Assembly: GCA_916048095.2 (NCBI GenBank)
Contig: OU696589.1
Location: 661,501 to 725,500, forward strand
DNA: 64,000 nucleotides
Source of the DNA: Sacculina carcini
Taxonomy: Eukaryota > Arthropoda > Thecostraca > Sacculinidae
Direction of reading: 5' to 3'
The translations under genes and the position numbers were made by a program. Below, one piece after another: positions 46,371 through 56,021 of this stretch. Below the pieces are notes generated by a model. The model was given only the letters and a program-made list of their open reading frames with translations. It did not search any database and was not told where the DNA came from. Positions within the stretch are counted from its first letter, which is position 1, and each line of letters opens with the position of its first letter.

Positions 46371-46449
<79 letters not shown>

Positions 46450-46608
46450 ACTACCTGCCACAACGCTCAAATGCAAGTCGAGCCGAGTCAGCAAGCTGAC
46501 GCTGCAAACATGCACACACTCGCACACAGACATACATATGCACGCGAATACGACACTCACTCACACCGCTCTGGCTAGATATGTAGCACTCTAATATACT
46601 AACGCACA
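46197..46608 (-). repeat. Gypsy-2 3' LTR
   Basis: TGTAGTAGAGTC to ACGCACA, with a (CA)n run at 46361-46446 that is longer than in the partner. Confidence 0.96.
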
Positions 46609-46749
46609 CTCTCCCCTGATTATATACAAATCACAAAAAAACGCAAGTTAACACAGGACAATAGGGGTAAGAAGAAAAGAAGCACAACATGAACATCAAA
46701 AGAACAAACCACAAAACCGAACATTCGTGTCAAATAGTCATGATAACAA

Positions 46750-49293
46750 TCATCGGACGGCGTGCTGCCGCTTCTCAATCTGCCTCGCTGATCTGCGGGG
46801 CTGAAAACCCGATAAAGCGTCACATTCCTCGCGACTCCGTCGATGAGGCAGAGTGATGAACATTTCATCATCCGCGTTGTCATCTGGAACTTCTGGTTGT
46901 TCAGCCTCGTTATGAGACTGATCACGAGGTCGCAGATCGCGCACGTGGCGCGGAACGTTATCCACCTCCACAGATTGATGCGAAACCACACCAGTGACCA
47001 CACCCTTACCGTATCTCTGATCACATCGCACGTTTGGTGGTTTCACCCACACCAAGTCTCCCTTCTTGTACACACAATCTTCTGATTCGCCCGTCAGCGT
47101 TGAAACCTTATCAATGCCTCGCACTCTGACTGCGTATTTGTACAGTTCAGCGGCTGGACAACTGTCTGATCCGCTACCACGCGGCGTCACGTTATACAAG
47201 TATACTGCCTCGGCCAGAGAACACCCTTTTCTAGCCGCTATAACCTTCACGGTGCGATGGTTACGCTCCACCACCCCGTTACCACTTGGTACATACGCAC
47301 ACCTGAACCTCAGTCTGACTCCCCATCTTTCAGCAAAAGCCGCGAAGAGCTTACTTCTGAAAGCCGTATCGTTATCGCCGAAAAGCTCTTCCGGAGGTCC
47401 ACGCTCGCAGAAAACACTCTCAAGTTGCTCGATGACACACGCGGCGTTTTGCATGCGCAACGGCCGCCATATTGCAAACCGTGACGGTCCACAATCCACC
47501 ATGGTCAAGCACGACAATCCTTTCCAGTGGGTAATGTCGATAGCAACGCGTTGCCACACGCGCTCCACCTCCAGATGACCAGATCTCCATTTTGCCGGCG
47601 CTGGATCTACCGATTGACATATTTGGCACCGCTTTAGAGCCTCCCGTACCTCTCGCGAGCTCACATTCCGTCGCGTCCGTCTGACACACTGTAACGTCCT
47701 CCGAGCTCCAGGATGTCCCATCAGATGATGAACATCACGAATCACCCCTGCTGACGAGCACCCATCGTCTTCACACTCAGCAATTCCGCACCCGACGAAC
47801 GACGTTTTTGAGTCACTGAAGCAGTCAGTTGATAGCTTCAGCCACCGTTGAGGCACGCGCGTCATGCCGTCCGCTCTGTTTAGTGCCGAAGCCACTAACG
47901 TAACTGAAAGATCCAGGTTGTATTCTTCCACCAACGCGGCCACAATGTCAAGTCTCCTTCTCACCAGCAGTTCTCCTGCAGCCTTCGTTCGCAGTCGTCT
48001 CTTACCTGACAAACAATCAGTGACCCATCGATGAACAGTCAAAGAATCGGTAACAATTTCGATTTTCCGCATCTTCCACACCAAGGCCATATTCAGTCCT
48101 TTTATCAGTGCGTCTAATTCCGCCATGTTGATGTGCGTCGCACTGTCGGATCTCAGCCAACTTGCATCCTCAATTATGTTACCGTCAACGTCAAGACGAA
48201 CACCCATGGCGAGCGAGCTCGCGTCAACCCACACCTTCGCCTCGTGTCCTTCCACATTCCATCTGCCACAAACTGGATCATTATCCTTTACAACTCTCAG
48301 CACCTCCTTTAAACAAGTCTTTACGTGATCGTTCACAACTGGATCGTCCCAGCCCTTCGTGTGCGCATTCGTGAGCCGCTTGATAAAAGCTACTGCCACC
48401 CTCAGCCATCCACACACGGGGTAGTGACCGACTAATTTCCCACAAAACGAAAACACAGATCTTCTTGTTATCATTTCGGGCATTTCACAAACCTCCCCGT
48501 CTCTCCTCCACGACAGCGCACCACCCTCTCCCCAGACTCTCATTCCCAAGAGTCGCGCACCATCCGTCACCTTCACACTTGCCTTGCAAACGAGTCCATA
48601 TCGGTTCAAGTGACTCTCAACTCGCTCCACTTTGACAACATCCTCATTCACCAAGATATCGTCGACGTAAGCCGAAGTGCCTCTCTCAACTTCGGGGTCG
48701 GCTGACAACACAAAGTGCAGCACAGCTCTCATGACTAACGGTGAGACGTTCAATCCAAACGCCAGACGCGTTAGGCAATATCTTTGACCCTTCACAATCA
48801 CCGTTTGATATGGCCACATCTTATCAGACACCCGAATCTGCAAGTACGCTTTTTTCAAATCAAGCGTTGACACCTTCCTGCCCTGTCGTCTCCATTCACG
48901 CACTCGATCTGCGCACACATCAGCGTCTCTAGTGTGTACGTCAATGTGCTCGTTCACTTGCCTTAAATCCATCACTGGTCTCACTTTGTTTCTTTGTGGC
49001 ACCGCCATCAGCGGGACAAGACCTTTTGCAGGACCATGCTTCCGCTCATCATATGGAATCAGCCACTCCTCACGTATGCACTCTTCCAGTTCCTCCTCAA
49101 ATGCAGACCGGACATCGTGCGACATAGAATACTGCCCGACACGATTGTACAACACTCCGGGCTCTCCAGCATCTGACCACTTCCACTCAGCCGTCCACGT
49201 GCGTTTGACAGGGTCAAACACCACAACAAAATCTTTCTCTTCAATCCGAACAATTTTTGCATGCGAGACTGGAGCACAGTCCGTTCTGTTCGA
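46750..49293 (-). CDS. Gypsy-2 Pol: reverse transcriptase, RNase H, integrase
   Basis: It is open from just after the TAG at 49294 to 46750, ~847 codons, with the first methionine at 49224. RT motifs are NKVRPVMDLRQVNEH, VSTLDLKKAYLQIRV and TSAYVDDILVNEDVV. RNase H motifs are VWVDASSLAMGVRLD, NMAELDALIKGLN, EIVTDSLTVHRW and ALNRADG. Integrase has the zinc domain (HHLMGHPGARRTLQ, RCQICQSVDPAP) and core acids in VAIDITHW, LFGDNDTAFRS and GNGVVERNHR, then KKGDLVWVKPP and VPRHVRDLRPRDQ. All catalytic residues are present, with no frameshift. Confidence 0.95.
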   Translation of the reverse strand, partial: SNRTDCAPVSHAKIVRIEEKDFVVVFDPVKRTWTAEWKWSDAGEPGVLYNRVGQYSMSHDVRSAFEEELEECIREEWLIPYDERKHGPAKGLVPLMAVPQRNKVRPVMDLRQVNEHIDVHTRDADVCADRVREWRRQGRKVSTLDLKKAYLQIRVSDKMWPYQTVIVKGQRYCLTRLAFGLNVSPLVMRAVLHFVLSADPEVERGTSAYVDDILVNEDVVKVERVESHLNRYGLVCKASVKVTDGARLLGMRVWGEGGALSWRRDGEVCEMPEMITRRSVFSFCGKLVGHYPVCGWLRVAVAFIKRLTNAHTKGWDDPVVNDHVKTCLKEVLRVVKDNDPVCGRWNVEGHEAKVWVDASSLAMGVRLDVDGNIIEDASWLRSDSATHINMAELDALIKGLNMALVWKMRKIEIVTDSLTVHRWVTDCLSGKRRLRTKAAGELLVRRRLDIVAALVEEYNLDLSVTLVASALNRADGMTRVPQRWLKLSTDCFSDSKTSFVGCGIAECEDDGCSSAGVIRDVHHLMGHPGARRTLQCVRRTRRNVSSREVREALKRCQICQSVDPAPAKWRSGHLEVERVWQRVAIDITHWKGLSCLTMVDCGPSRFAIWRPLRMQNAACVIEQLESVFCERGPPEELFGDNDTAFRSKLFAAFAERWGVRLRFRCAYVPSGNGVVERNHRTVKVIAARKGCSLAEAVYLYNVTPRGSGSDSCPAAELYKYAVRVRGIDKVSTLTGESEDCVYKKGDLVWVKPPNVRCDQRYGKGVVTGVVSHQSVEVDNVPRHVRDLRPRDQSHNEAEQPEVPDDNADDEMFITLPHRRSREECDALSGFQPRRSARQIEKRQHAVR

Positions 49294-49821
49294 CTAGCCA
49301 TCCCGTTTTTCAACGCAGTGCTCATGAGCTGCACGGCTCAAATCACCGTCACATTCATCTGGAACCTTATCTCTAGCACCGAGACACACCCCTAGCGTAG
49401 GACGACTCACTACCTTAAGACCTTGGGCTCCGAACCGAACAACACGCGAGGAGCTGACCGTCACACCTCCCAACATTTCAACACCGTTCATCCCCATGAT
49501 AAACTCGAAACCCAAAGGTCGAATGGCCACCACCAACACTTTCAACAGTCGCACCCCATTCACTCCATCAATACATACTCTCACATTTCCAATCCCTTTG
49601 CACCTTTGCCGCTGCCCTGACATTGTCACAATTCTTGTTTCTATGGGTCTGAATTCACTGCAGAGAGACACATGAGCTACACAAATCGAACATCCAGTGT
49701 CCACCAATGCTGTCGTCCGCTCGCCGTTAAAACACATTGAAACAGTAGGAAGCGCAGAATTTAGAGAGCGGGAGAAGACGCTTGCGCAAACGGCCTCTCC
49801 CCTTGGTCGTTTCCCGAACAC
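49294..49821 (-). CDS. Gypsy-2 aspartic protease
   Basis: Entered from gag by a -1 shift, giving GKRPRGEAVCASVFSRSL. The catalytic block is TTALVDTGCSICVAHVSL and the second conserved strand is GFEFIMGMNGVEMLGGV. It ends at TAG (49294-49296) after HCVEKRDG. The downstream Pol frame is the same frame, so readthrough of this one codon would give a PR-Pol fusion. The homologous stretch of Gypsy-1 has no stop here, which favours a nonsense mutation, but readthrough remains possible. Confidence 0.9.
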   Translation of the reverse strand: MFGKRPRGEAVCASVFSRSLNSALPTVSMCFNGERTTALVDTGCSICVAHVSLCSEFRPIETRIVTMSGQRQRCKGIGNVRVCIDGVNGVRLLKVLVVAIRPLGFEFIMGMNGVEMLGGVTVSSSRVVRFGAQGLKVVSRPTLGVCLGARDKVPDECDGDLSRAAHEHCVEKRDG

Positions 49822-50567
49822 TCTCGAGAGAAATGTCCGACTTCATTGCAGCGATGACACCGCACCACACTGCCACGGGCCACAGCGCCTCTCCTCATTG
49901 TTCTTCCTCTAGAGCTCACAGCTCCGTCCCGACAATATCTGGCAAAATGTCCTGTTCCGCCACAAGCAAAACAACGTAGCTGAGTATTCCTGATGATTGG
50001 CACGGTCGCTGTTCGAGCACCAAGTCCTGATTGCACAAATGACGCCTGAGGGTCCTCCTGCAACAGAATGCGAGCACGAGCCAGAACTTGATAAATGTCC
50101 AGGACTTCCACGCGTGAGCCCGCCCTCAAAAGCTGACGCACATTGGAAGGCAGCCCTGCAAAAAACGCGCACGTGATCGCTGTCTCTGGTACGCCACCGA
50201 ATAGCACAGCCAAACGTCTCAAATCCGCCAGATATATGTCCGGTGACTCGCCAGAGTACAGTTTGCGGCGCGTGAACTGTTCATAGGCGGTAAACCGATC
50301 CGCGCCAAATGCAGCTTTCAACTCAGCCTTTAGTTTGTCGCAATTAACCCGATCGAGGGGGTTCATCTGCTGAAACACCGCAAACGCCCCTCCTGTCACG
50401 CGTAGCGCAATGACAGTTGCGACATCGTCCACATTTTTGAGCTGACATACGACCTCTACTTTTTCCAGCCATTCCGAAACATCTTGTTTCCCGGAGCCGT
50501 CAAACTCGGGGATGAGCTTGAGATCAAAATTTGACTGCGATCCACTCGATTGATCAGGATTACTCAT
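49761..50567 (-). CDS. Gypsy-2 Gag
   Basis: 268 codons, starting MSNPDQSSGSQSNFDLKLIP 18 bases after the primer site. The capsid has LIPEFDGSGKQDVSEWLEKV and EQFTRRKLYSGESPDIYLAD. The nucleocapsid has two zinc knuckles, CFACGGTGHFARYC and CHRCNEVGHFSREC, both with all C-C-H-C ligands. Gag ends at 49761 and overlaps the protease frame by at least 60 bases around the slippery site. Confidence 0.95.
   Translation of the reverse strand: MSNPDQSSGSQSNFDLKLIPEFDGSGKQDVSEWLEKVEVVCQLKNVDDVATVIALRVTGGAFAVFQQMNPLDRVNCDKLKAELKAAFGADRFTAYEQFTRRKLYSGESPDIYLADLRRLAVLFGGVPETAITCAFFAGLPSNVRQLLRAGSRVEVLDIYQVLARARILLQEDPQASFVQSGLGARTATVPIIRNTQLRCFACGGTGHFARYCRDGAVSSRGRTMRRGAVARGSVVRCHRCNEVGHFSRECSGNDQGERPFAQASSPAL
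49770..49815 (-). promoter_or_regulatory. -1 frameshift signal, Gypsy-2 gag/pro
   Basis: GGGAAAC (49815 to 49809) is positioned as G GGA AAC in the gag frame. After 7 nt comes a 6-bp stem GGGAGA/TCTCCC (49801-49796 with 49775-49770), whose loop holds the palindrome TTGCGCAA. The same heptamer is at the same place in Gypsy-1. Confidence 0.8.
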
Positions 50568-50584
50568 GATTGAATCAGTAAAAA

Positions 50585-50596
50585 GCCGAAATAGCT
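50585..50596 (-). promoter_or_regulatory. primer binding site complementary to tRNA-Phe nt 1-12
   Basis: The plus strand reads GCCGAAATAGCT abutting the 5' LTR edge at 50597. That edge is fixed independently by LTR comparison and by the target duplication. Confidence 0.78.
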
Positions 50597-50770
50597 TGTA
50601 GTAGAGTCAGATGACAGCAGCACCACGTTTCACCTGTATTTTCATGCACCAGCGCTCAGCAATCAAACACCATCCTTCCACAGACAACGCACACATTCAA
50701 CTCCCCCTGCACCGGCTTCTCATGACCATCGCACACAAGCACACATCAACATACATGTAAATGCACACAC

Positions 50771-50831
<61 letters not shown>

Positions 50832-50990
50832 ACTACCTGCCACAACGCTCAAATGCAAGTCGAGCCGAGTCAGCAAGCTGACGCTGCAAACATGCACACA
50901 CTCGCACACAGACATACATATGCACGCGAATACGACACTCACTCACACCGCTCTGGCTAGATATGCAGCACTCTAATATACTAACGCACA
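50597..50990 (-). repeat. Gypsy-2 5' LTR
   Basis: Near-identical partner of 46197-46608, with a shorter (CA)n run. Confidence 0.96.
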
Positions 50991-50995
50991 GCTAC

Positions 50996-52260
50996 CAATC
51001 TAGCGCTGGAGTAGTCTAGAAAAATGTGTTTGAGTAACGGCCTTGATTTTGCGGTTTGTTGATAACGTAAATTCATCGACCATCGTCGATTCATCATCGT
51101 AGATTCATAAACGTCGAGGTGTATTAGACTATGATGAGTTATCACAAGCAAGGATAGTATTGTTACGAGCTATGCAGCAAGATGTGTTTTAGGAGGACTT
51201 GGTCAATTTACGAAACGGGACTAGTATATCCAAGAACTCTTCTATTTTCAAGTTGAATCCATTTTTTTTACGAGAATGACCTGCTTCGAGCTCATCAATG
51301 GGTCGAGAAATCGGTGGATTCGAGTTATTCAGGAATGTTCCCTGTGATCATTCCTAAAGGATATTTGCGCTGCTTATTGTGCGGGATCAACATTTGCGAT
51401 CCGCGCATTCTGGCGTTACAACGCATTTATCCCTTGTATGTTGTGTGTATTGGATTATTCGAGCAAGAAGTATAACCAAGAAGGCTAAAATACGATGTGT
51501 TGCTTGCAGGAAACAAGAAGCTATTGTGTGTGATCTGCCGTCTGCTCCCTTACCAGCTGAGAGATCGAGCCGAGCAGGTCCATTTAGTGTAGTTGGTGTT
51601 GATTTTGCAAGTCCTTTATTTTGTCTTGACTGTCCGAGAAAAAACTGTATATATGCCTATTCACTAGTGCTGTTATCAGAGATATGCGTTGGAGATAACT
51701 GACGTTCTTTCGTTGGAGTCCTTTATGTCAGCTTTAAGGCGGTTCTGTGCGCGTTGTGGACTTTCTCGTGTTATTCATTCCGACAATGTCAAAACTTTCA
51801 AAGGGGCTCAGAGTTATTTGCTGTCGTATTTTTGTTCAAGCTCCTCTAAGTGGAAATTTATTGCGCCGCAAGCTCCTTGTTGGGGCGGATTTTGGGAGAG
51901 GTTGATTAGGAGCGTGAAGTCTGCCTTGCGGAAAACATTGGCCATTAAGTTACTTTCACAAACAAAGATCGAGACAAGTATTATTGAAATTGAGTATATA
52001 ATAAACTCGAGACCTCTTACGTATACCAGCGACGATGATCTACCCTTGACTCCTAATCATTTTCAAATAGGCAGAACCAGTGGTTTCCAAAGTGTTGACG
52101 GAAATGAGATCGCGCCTATTTCATCAGATAGGTTCTGTCTCAGAGAATGTCAACGTTTACAGTTCCTGGAGCGTTTCTGGAAGGTTTGGCAGAAGGATTA
52201 TTTGCTCCAGTAGCGTTAAAAAGGCTCAAATCGGATGGATCTAAAATATATGAGAAGATA
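50996..52260 (+). pseudogene. BEL-1 integrase
   Basis: 51379-51702 holds the end of the zinc domain and core entry (AGPFSVVGVDFASPLF, first acid). 51689-52213 holds FCARCGLSRVIHSDNVKTFK (second acid), PQAPCWGGFWERLIRSVKSA (glutamate) and EIEYIINSRPLTYTSDDD, then QFLERFWKVWQKDYLLQ. These are the diagnostic Pao integrase blocks. A frameshift lies near 51695. 52214-52560 holds decayed C-terminal sequence and the polypurine tract. Confidence 0.9.
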
Positions 52261-52606
52261 ATCTACCGAGATTGCGCTGGTTGATAGGGGTTATGACACG
52301 TTTGATTGAGGGATAGGATGGAAAGTGCAGAATTGTTGAACTGCGCACTTCCAAGGGTATAATTATTCGACCCATTCAACGCCTGCATAATTTGGAGGCA
52401 GACGATGCATTAGGTTCAAGAGCTGCGGAGTTGAGACAGGCGACGCTCACAATGGATGCACGTGCGGAACCTTCGTAAGCCCCTGTTTCACAGGAACCGC
52501 TGTATCAAACAAGGGGTGGGCGTGTTTGTTGTCGGCCTAAGTATTTGAATGATTATGCTTAATCAATGTTGATGTGTTTTTAAATACGGGTATTTAACGG
52601 GGGGAA

Positions 52607-52838
52607 TGTGTTGATTATACCTGCCTGTGACTATTCAATTATGAGGGCTCTTATTGAGAGGAATTGCTTATATGTGAAATTATTGATGTGCTTCGTCATA
52701 TCTGCTTTGTTCCATATGTGAATGACAAGTGCCGGAATACAGTGAGTTTTGTGAAGTTGGGCGGTTTCTGTCTTAGACCTTGAGCGTATTATATATTATG
52801 TGATACTGAGAAAAAGACACGTAAAACTCACAAAAACA
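52607..52838 (+). repeat. BEL-1 3' LTR
   Basis: TGTGTTGATTATACC to CACAAAAACA, after the tract ACGGGGGGAA. Confidence 0.88.
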
Positions 52839-52843
52839 GACTA

Positions 52844-53220
52844 TTCGAAGGAGACAGAATTTGAGCCAGAATGGTGATATCATTAACATATTCATATACA
52901 GGGTTGCTTTGGTATTGTACAAGTCAGCGGTGTAAATGTGGATAAAAATGGGGCCCAACGCACTTCTCTGTGGGAATCAGGACACAATGTTGCTCAAGCT
53001 GATGTTGGTCCCATCAACGGCAACGCGTACCCGATTGGATAGAAATGGTTACAAAATGTTCAGCAAACTGCCACATATTTCAATGCTCTTAAGTTTCTGC
53101 AACAAACCTGGTGGCTCCCACGGGCAAAAGCTGCAGAAAAATTTAGCTGTACAATTCGGGCTTCACTGCGTTGATCTATCACTTGCTGGAGCTCGTGTGT
53201 GATGGTAAGCAGAGCGTAGT
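52844..53220 (-). pseudogene. jockey-like LINE, RT palm right of BEL-1
   Basis: The minus strand has MGPIFIHIYTADLYNTKATL and then, in another frame, YEYVNDITILAQIL in place of the FADDTAIL-type catalytic box. This part precedes, in gene order, the thumb fragment found left of BEL-1. Confidence 0.65.
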
Positions 53221-53459
53221 TATGCTTAGGTTTTTGCGATATGCAAATTGGCTCTCTGACAGTAGAGTACTACTTCCATGTTCTTATGCAGTCAGGAAGA
53301 TATGAAGTGTTCAAATACCTCGGACAAAACAGGCGTGATTGATATCTGCCGATAAATGGCAACATCAACTGACTTGATATGGGCGATAGGCGTGATATTC
53401 TCAATCCGCCAAAAGTGCAGATCAGCGGATGGAAATGAACCAACCTTCATCAAAGTGTC

Positions 53460-53860
53460 TAAATACAGCAATAAACTTCGTATCTAAACTATTGGATATA
53501 AAGTATTCGTTTCGGAGCTGGAGTATTTACCTTAGCCTTGAAACTGTTCAGATTGTTCTGCAAGAAACATAATCGCCAAACGCATTCCAGACACCCACGG
53601 TAGCTGGAAAAAAAAGCGCGGACATTATTATGTTCAGAAGCAAATTGGGGTCAAACAGAAGTGCATTGGGGTCATGGGAATATTGTTTAGAAAGAAACCG
53701 TGTACTCCTTGCTGTCCATAAATCATCAGTGAATTATTTGTTAATCGGATCATGGTGGTTTTTCTTGATGCTGTACAGCATGTACATACTGCTGACCTTC
53801 CACTGATGGTAAAGGTCATCAAGAGCCAATTAACCGCTATAATTACTATCATTTTTACTA
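53460..53860 (-). pseudogene. second jockey-like LINE fragment
   Basis: The minus strand has SSMYMLYSIKKNHHD and RSTRFLSKQYSHDPNALLF, a diverged copy of the same thumb region as 41677-41886. Nothing else is recognised to exon J. Confidence 0.6.
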
Positions 53861-54028
53861 CAAAGAGTTGTGCAACAGTTGCAATTTGTTAGATAACATT
53901 TGACAGGTATATATTTAATATTGGGCGATTTATAGGCGTAATCAGGTGGTTTTAGGGAATTGTCTTGGTGCCATGTTTCCTTTGCTTGGCCTCGTTATGA
54001 TTGCACTCTGCATTATTGATTATTTCAG

Positions 54029-54180
54029 CAACCGAGATCCATTCACAGGCAGTAACCGTGTTTACCACATCACCAGCGGCCGAGGCTAGCATTGTATTTG
54101 CACTGGGAGAGTGGCGACTCTACTGTTCCATCTCCGATATGTACGCAGCAACGTCCACCCACTTCATTGCCACCGTCAAG
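54029..54180 (+). CDS. REJ-domain host gene, exon J
   Basis: The acceptor is ttgattatttcag and the donor is gttagt. It joins exon I in phase (G+CA) and ends on a full codon. The peptide includes SIVFALGEWRLYCSISDMYA and TSTHFIATVK, the 'lplG.v.l.C.v.D..ga.t...~.v.V' pattern of REJ modules. It is the last exon I can support. The next must start on a full codon. Confidence 0.9.
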
Positions 54181-54504
54181 GTTAGTTTATCGAATCTAAC
54201 TTTCACTGTTTTCCCTTCAAATGCTCTACCCTTCTACTTCAAATACTCTCTTTCCTGACTCTGACGCTATCTGAGGTAGTGTATATGACACGGGGGATAC
54301 TCCGCCTGTGATGGTGTCCCTATACCTCGACACAACAACAACAACAACAAATATGTATTTCGTATAGCGCCAGAATGATACAAGGGCGCGAACGGACCAG
54401 AAATAAATCAGCTAGAAATAAAATATAAGTGCACACAAGCAAAAACAAAAGTATATGCTAAAACGAGAGGGTGTAGGCAAGATAAGCTAACACGAAGTAA
54501 ATGT

Positions 54505-55338
54505 TTACACGATATTGCGGTCAGATGCTGCAGCGAGGGAGAGATGATGATTAAGAGCAGAATATATGAACGCGTATGAGGAAGAATCGCGAATGTGAGA
54601 AGAAAGTGAGTTAAAGATACGCGGGGCTGAAAAATAGAAGGATTTGGCAGACCAGGGAAAGAGGTTAAGAGCAGCTGGACAGATGAGAGGAAGTGAACGT
54701 CGGGAAATGGGTCCGTTGTTAGACAGAAGCAGAGAGCGAAGATATGAGAGAGAAGATGAAGAATGGAGGATTTTGTATACGAGACAGCACAGCTTGTATT
54801 TTATTCGATTGATAGCAGAAAGCCAGTGGAGTTTATGGATGTATTGAGAAGTAGGAGTGCGTGGTGGAAGGCGGAATATGAAACGACAAGATTGGTTAAG
54901 GACGAAATCAAGACGAAGAGCATTTTTGTATGGGAGGTGGAAAAATAAGGAATTGCAGTAGTCTATGCGGGAAAGAATGTGAGCTTGGATGAGGAGAAGC
55001 GCTGAGTGGTAGTCCAGAAGAGGTCGAATGGGATAAAATTGGCTATTAAGCTGTTGACAAGTACGCTGGGTATTGATGATGTGGTGGCAAAAAGTGAGGG
55101 AGGAATCGACAATAACGCCGAGGTTCCGAATTTGTGAAGATAGCGGCAGACTGAGAACCGGAGGAAAGATGGAGGGGGCATGAAAAACCAAGTATTGCGT
55201 TTTTTCGGGATTCAACATGAGGTCACGAGAAGCGGTCCAGGCAGATATATCAGCGAGTAGGTTAGGGACAAGAGAAGGCGATGAAGAACGTAGAGGAAAA
55301 TTGATTTGCACATCATCTGCGTAAATATGGAATGACAC
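54505..55338 (-). pseudogene. LINE RT C-terminal part
   Basis: Intact catalytic box YADDVQI, the KTQYLVFHAP strand, the IDYCNSLFFHLP thumb block and the C-terminal KLHWLSAINRIKYKLCCLVY. It is longer and better kept than the 10.8-12.3 kb copy. Confidence 0.88.
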
Positions 55339-56021
55339 AGAGTGGTAACGCAGAATAGGACACAGAGAAGAGACATATAAATTTAATAAGGTTGGACCAA
55401 ACAGTGATCCCTGTGGTACCCCTGAGTTTAGGGGAACAGACGAGTACGTACCGCCGTTACAGCGAACTGCGTAGGAACGGTCGGAAAGAAATTAAGAAAT
55501 GAGTGAAAGTGCTGTTCAACTAATGCCTGCTGCCTGTAAATCCTTGTGTAGGATACTGTGATTCACTAAGTCAAATGCGGACGAGAAACCTAATAATATG
55601 AAGAGCACAGTATTTTTGAAGGAGAAATGAGAAAACACGTCTGAAATTAAGGAGAGGAGTAAAGTCTCTGTGGAACGGCGTGGCACAAATCCGGATTTGA
55701 GTGGGTCAAGTATGGAATTAATGTGCAGGCGCAGCTGTTCCAGGATGGCTGCTTCGATTAATTTGGATTAGAAAGTAAGGAGTGAAACAGGACGATAGTG
55801 AGCAGGAGAGGTTATATTGAGATACTGTTTTTTAGTATTGGAGAAATCAGTGCATATTAGAACCAAGAAATTCACCATGTAAGAAAGAGGAATTTATCAG
55901 ATGGGTGAAAATTGATACAAGCGTATAGATTGAGTCAGAGAGAGCGAAAAAAAATTTCGGGTCTCAAGGGTATTTGCAGGATTTGAGTTTGACGATATAG
56001 CGGTATGTCTCGGAAAGGCGG

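Larger units (their letters stand above)
46197..50990 (-). mobile_element. Gypsy-2: young, nearly intact Ty3/Gypsy element
   Basis: A complete element of 4.8 kb. LTRs 46197-46608 and 50597-50990 differ by only about three substitutions plus CA-repeat length. A perfect target duplication GCTAC (46192-46196 and 50991-50995) flanks it. A polypurine tract AGGGGAGAG (46609-46617) abuts the 3' LTR. Gag, protease and the RT-RNase H-integrase frame are all open. The only visible lesion is one in-frame TAG between protease and RT. It is inserted in BEL-1, so it is the youngest layer of the nest. Confidence 0.96.
42210..52838 (+). mobile_element. BEL-1: BEL/Pao retrotransposon containing Gypsy-2
   Basis: LTRs 42210-42458 and 52607-52838 are similar over ~230 bp. 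The order is primer site, gag, protease, RT, RNase H, (Gypsy-2 insertion 46197-50990), integrase, polypurine tract ACGGGGGGAA, LTR. The left LTR has 7 extra bases at its start. The flanking 5-mers (gtacg / gacta) do not match, so one edge may have been altered. Each domain is recognisable but stops and shifts occur throughout. Confidence 0.88.

Noticed and set aside
46361..46446. Long Thr-His / Val-Cys open frames over CA repeats
   Set aside because: They are translations of (CA)n in both strands within LTRs, with no protein meaning. The same applies at 22458-22953, 50761-50830, 56081-56480 and 58126-58543.
42205..52843. Target duplication for BEL-1
   Set aside because: The flanking 5-mers gtacg and gacta do not match, so none is claimed.
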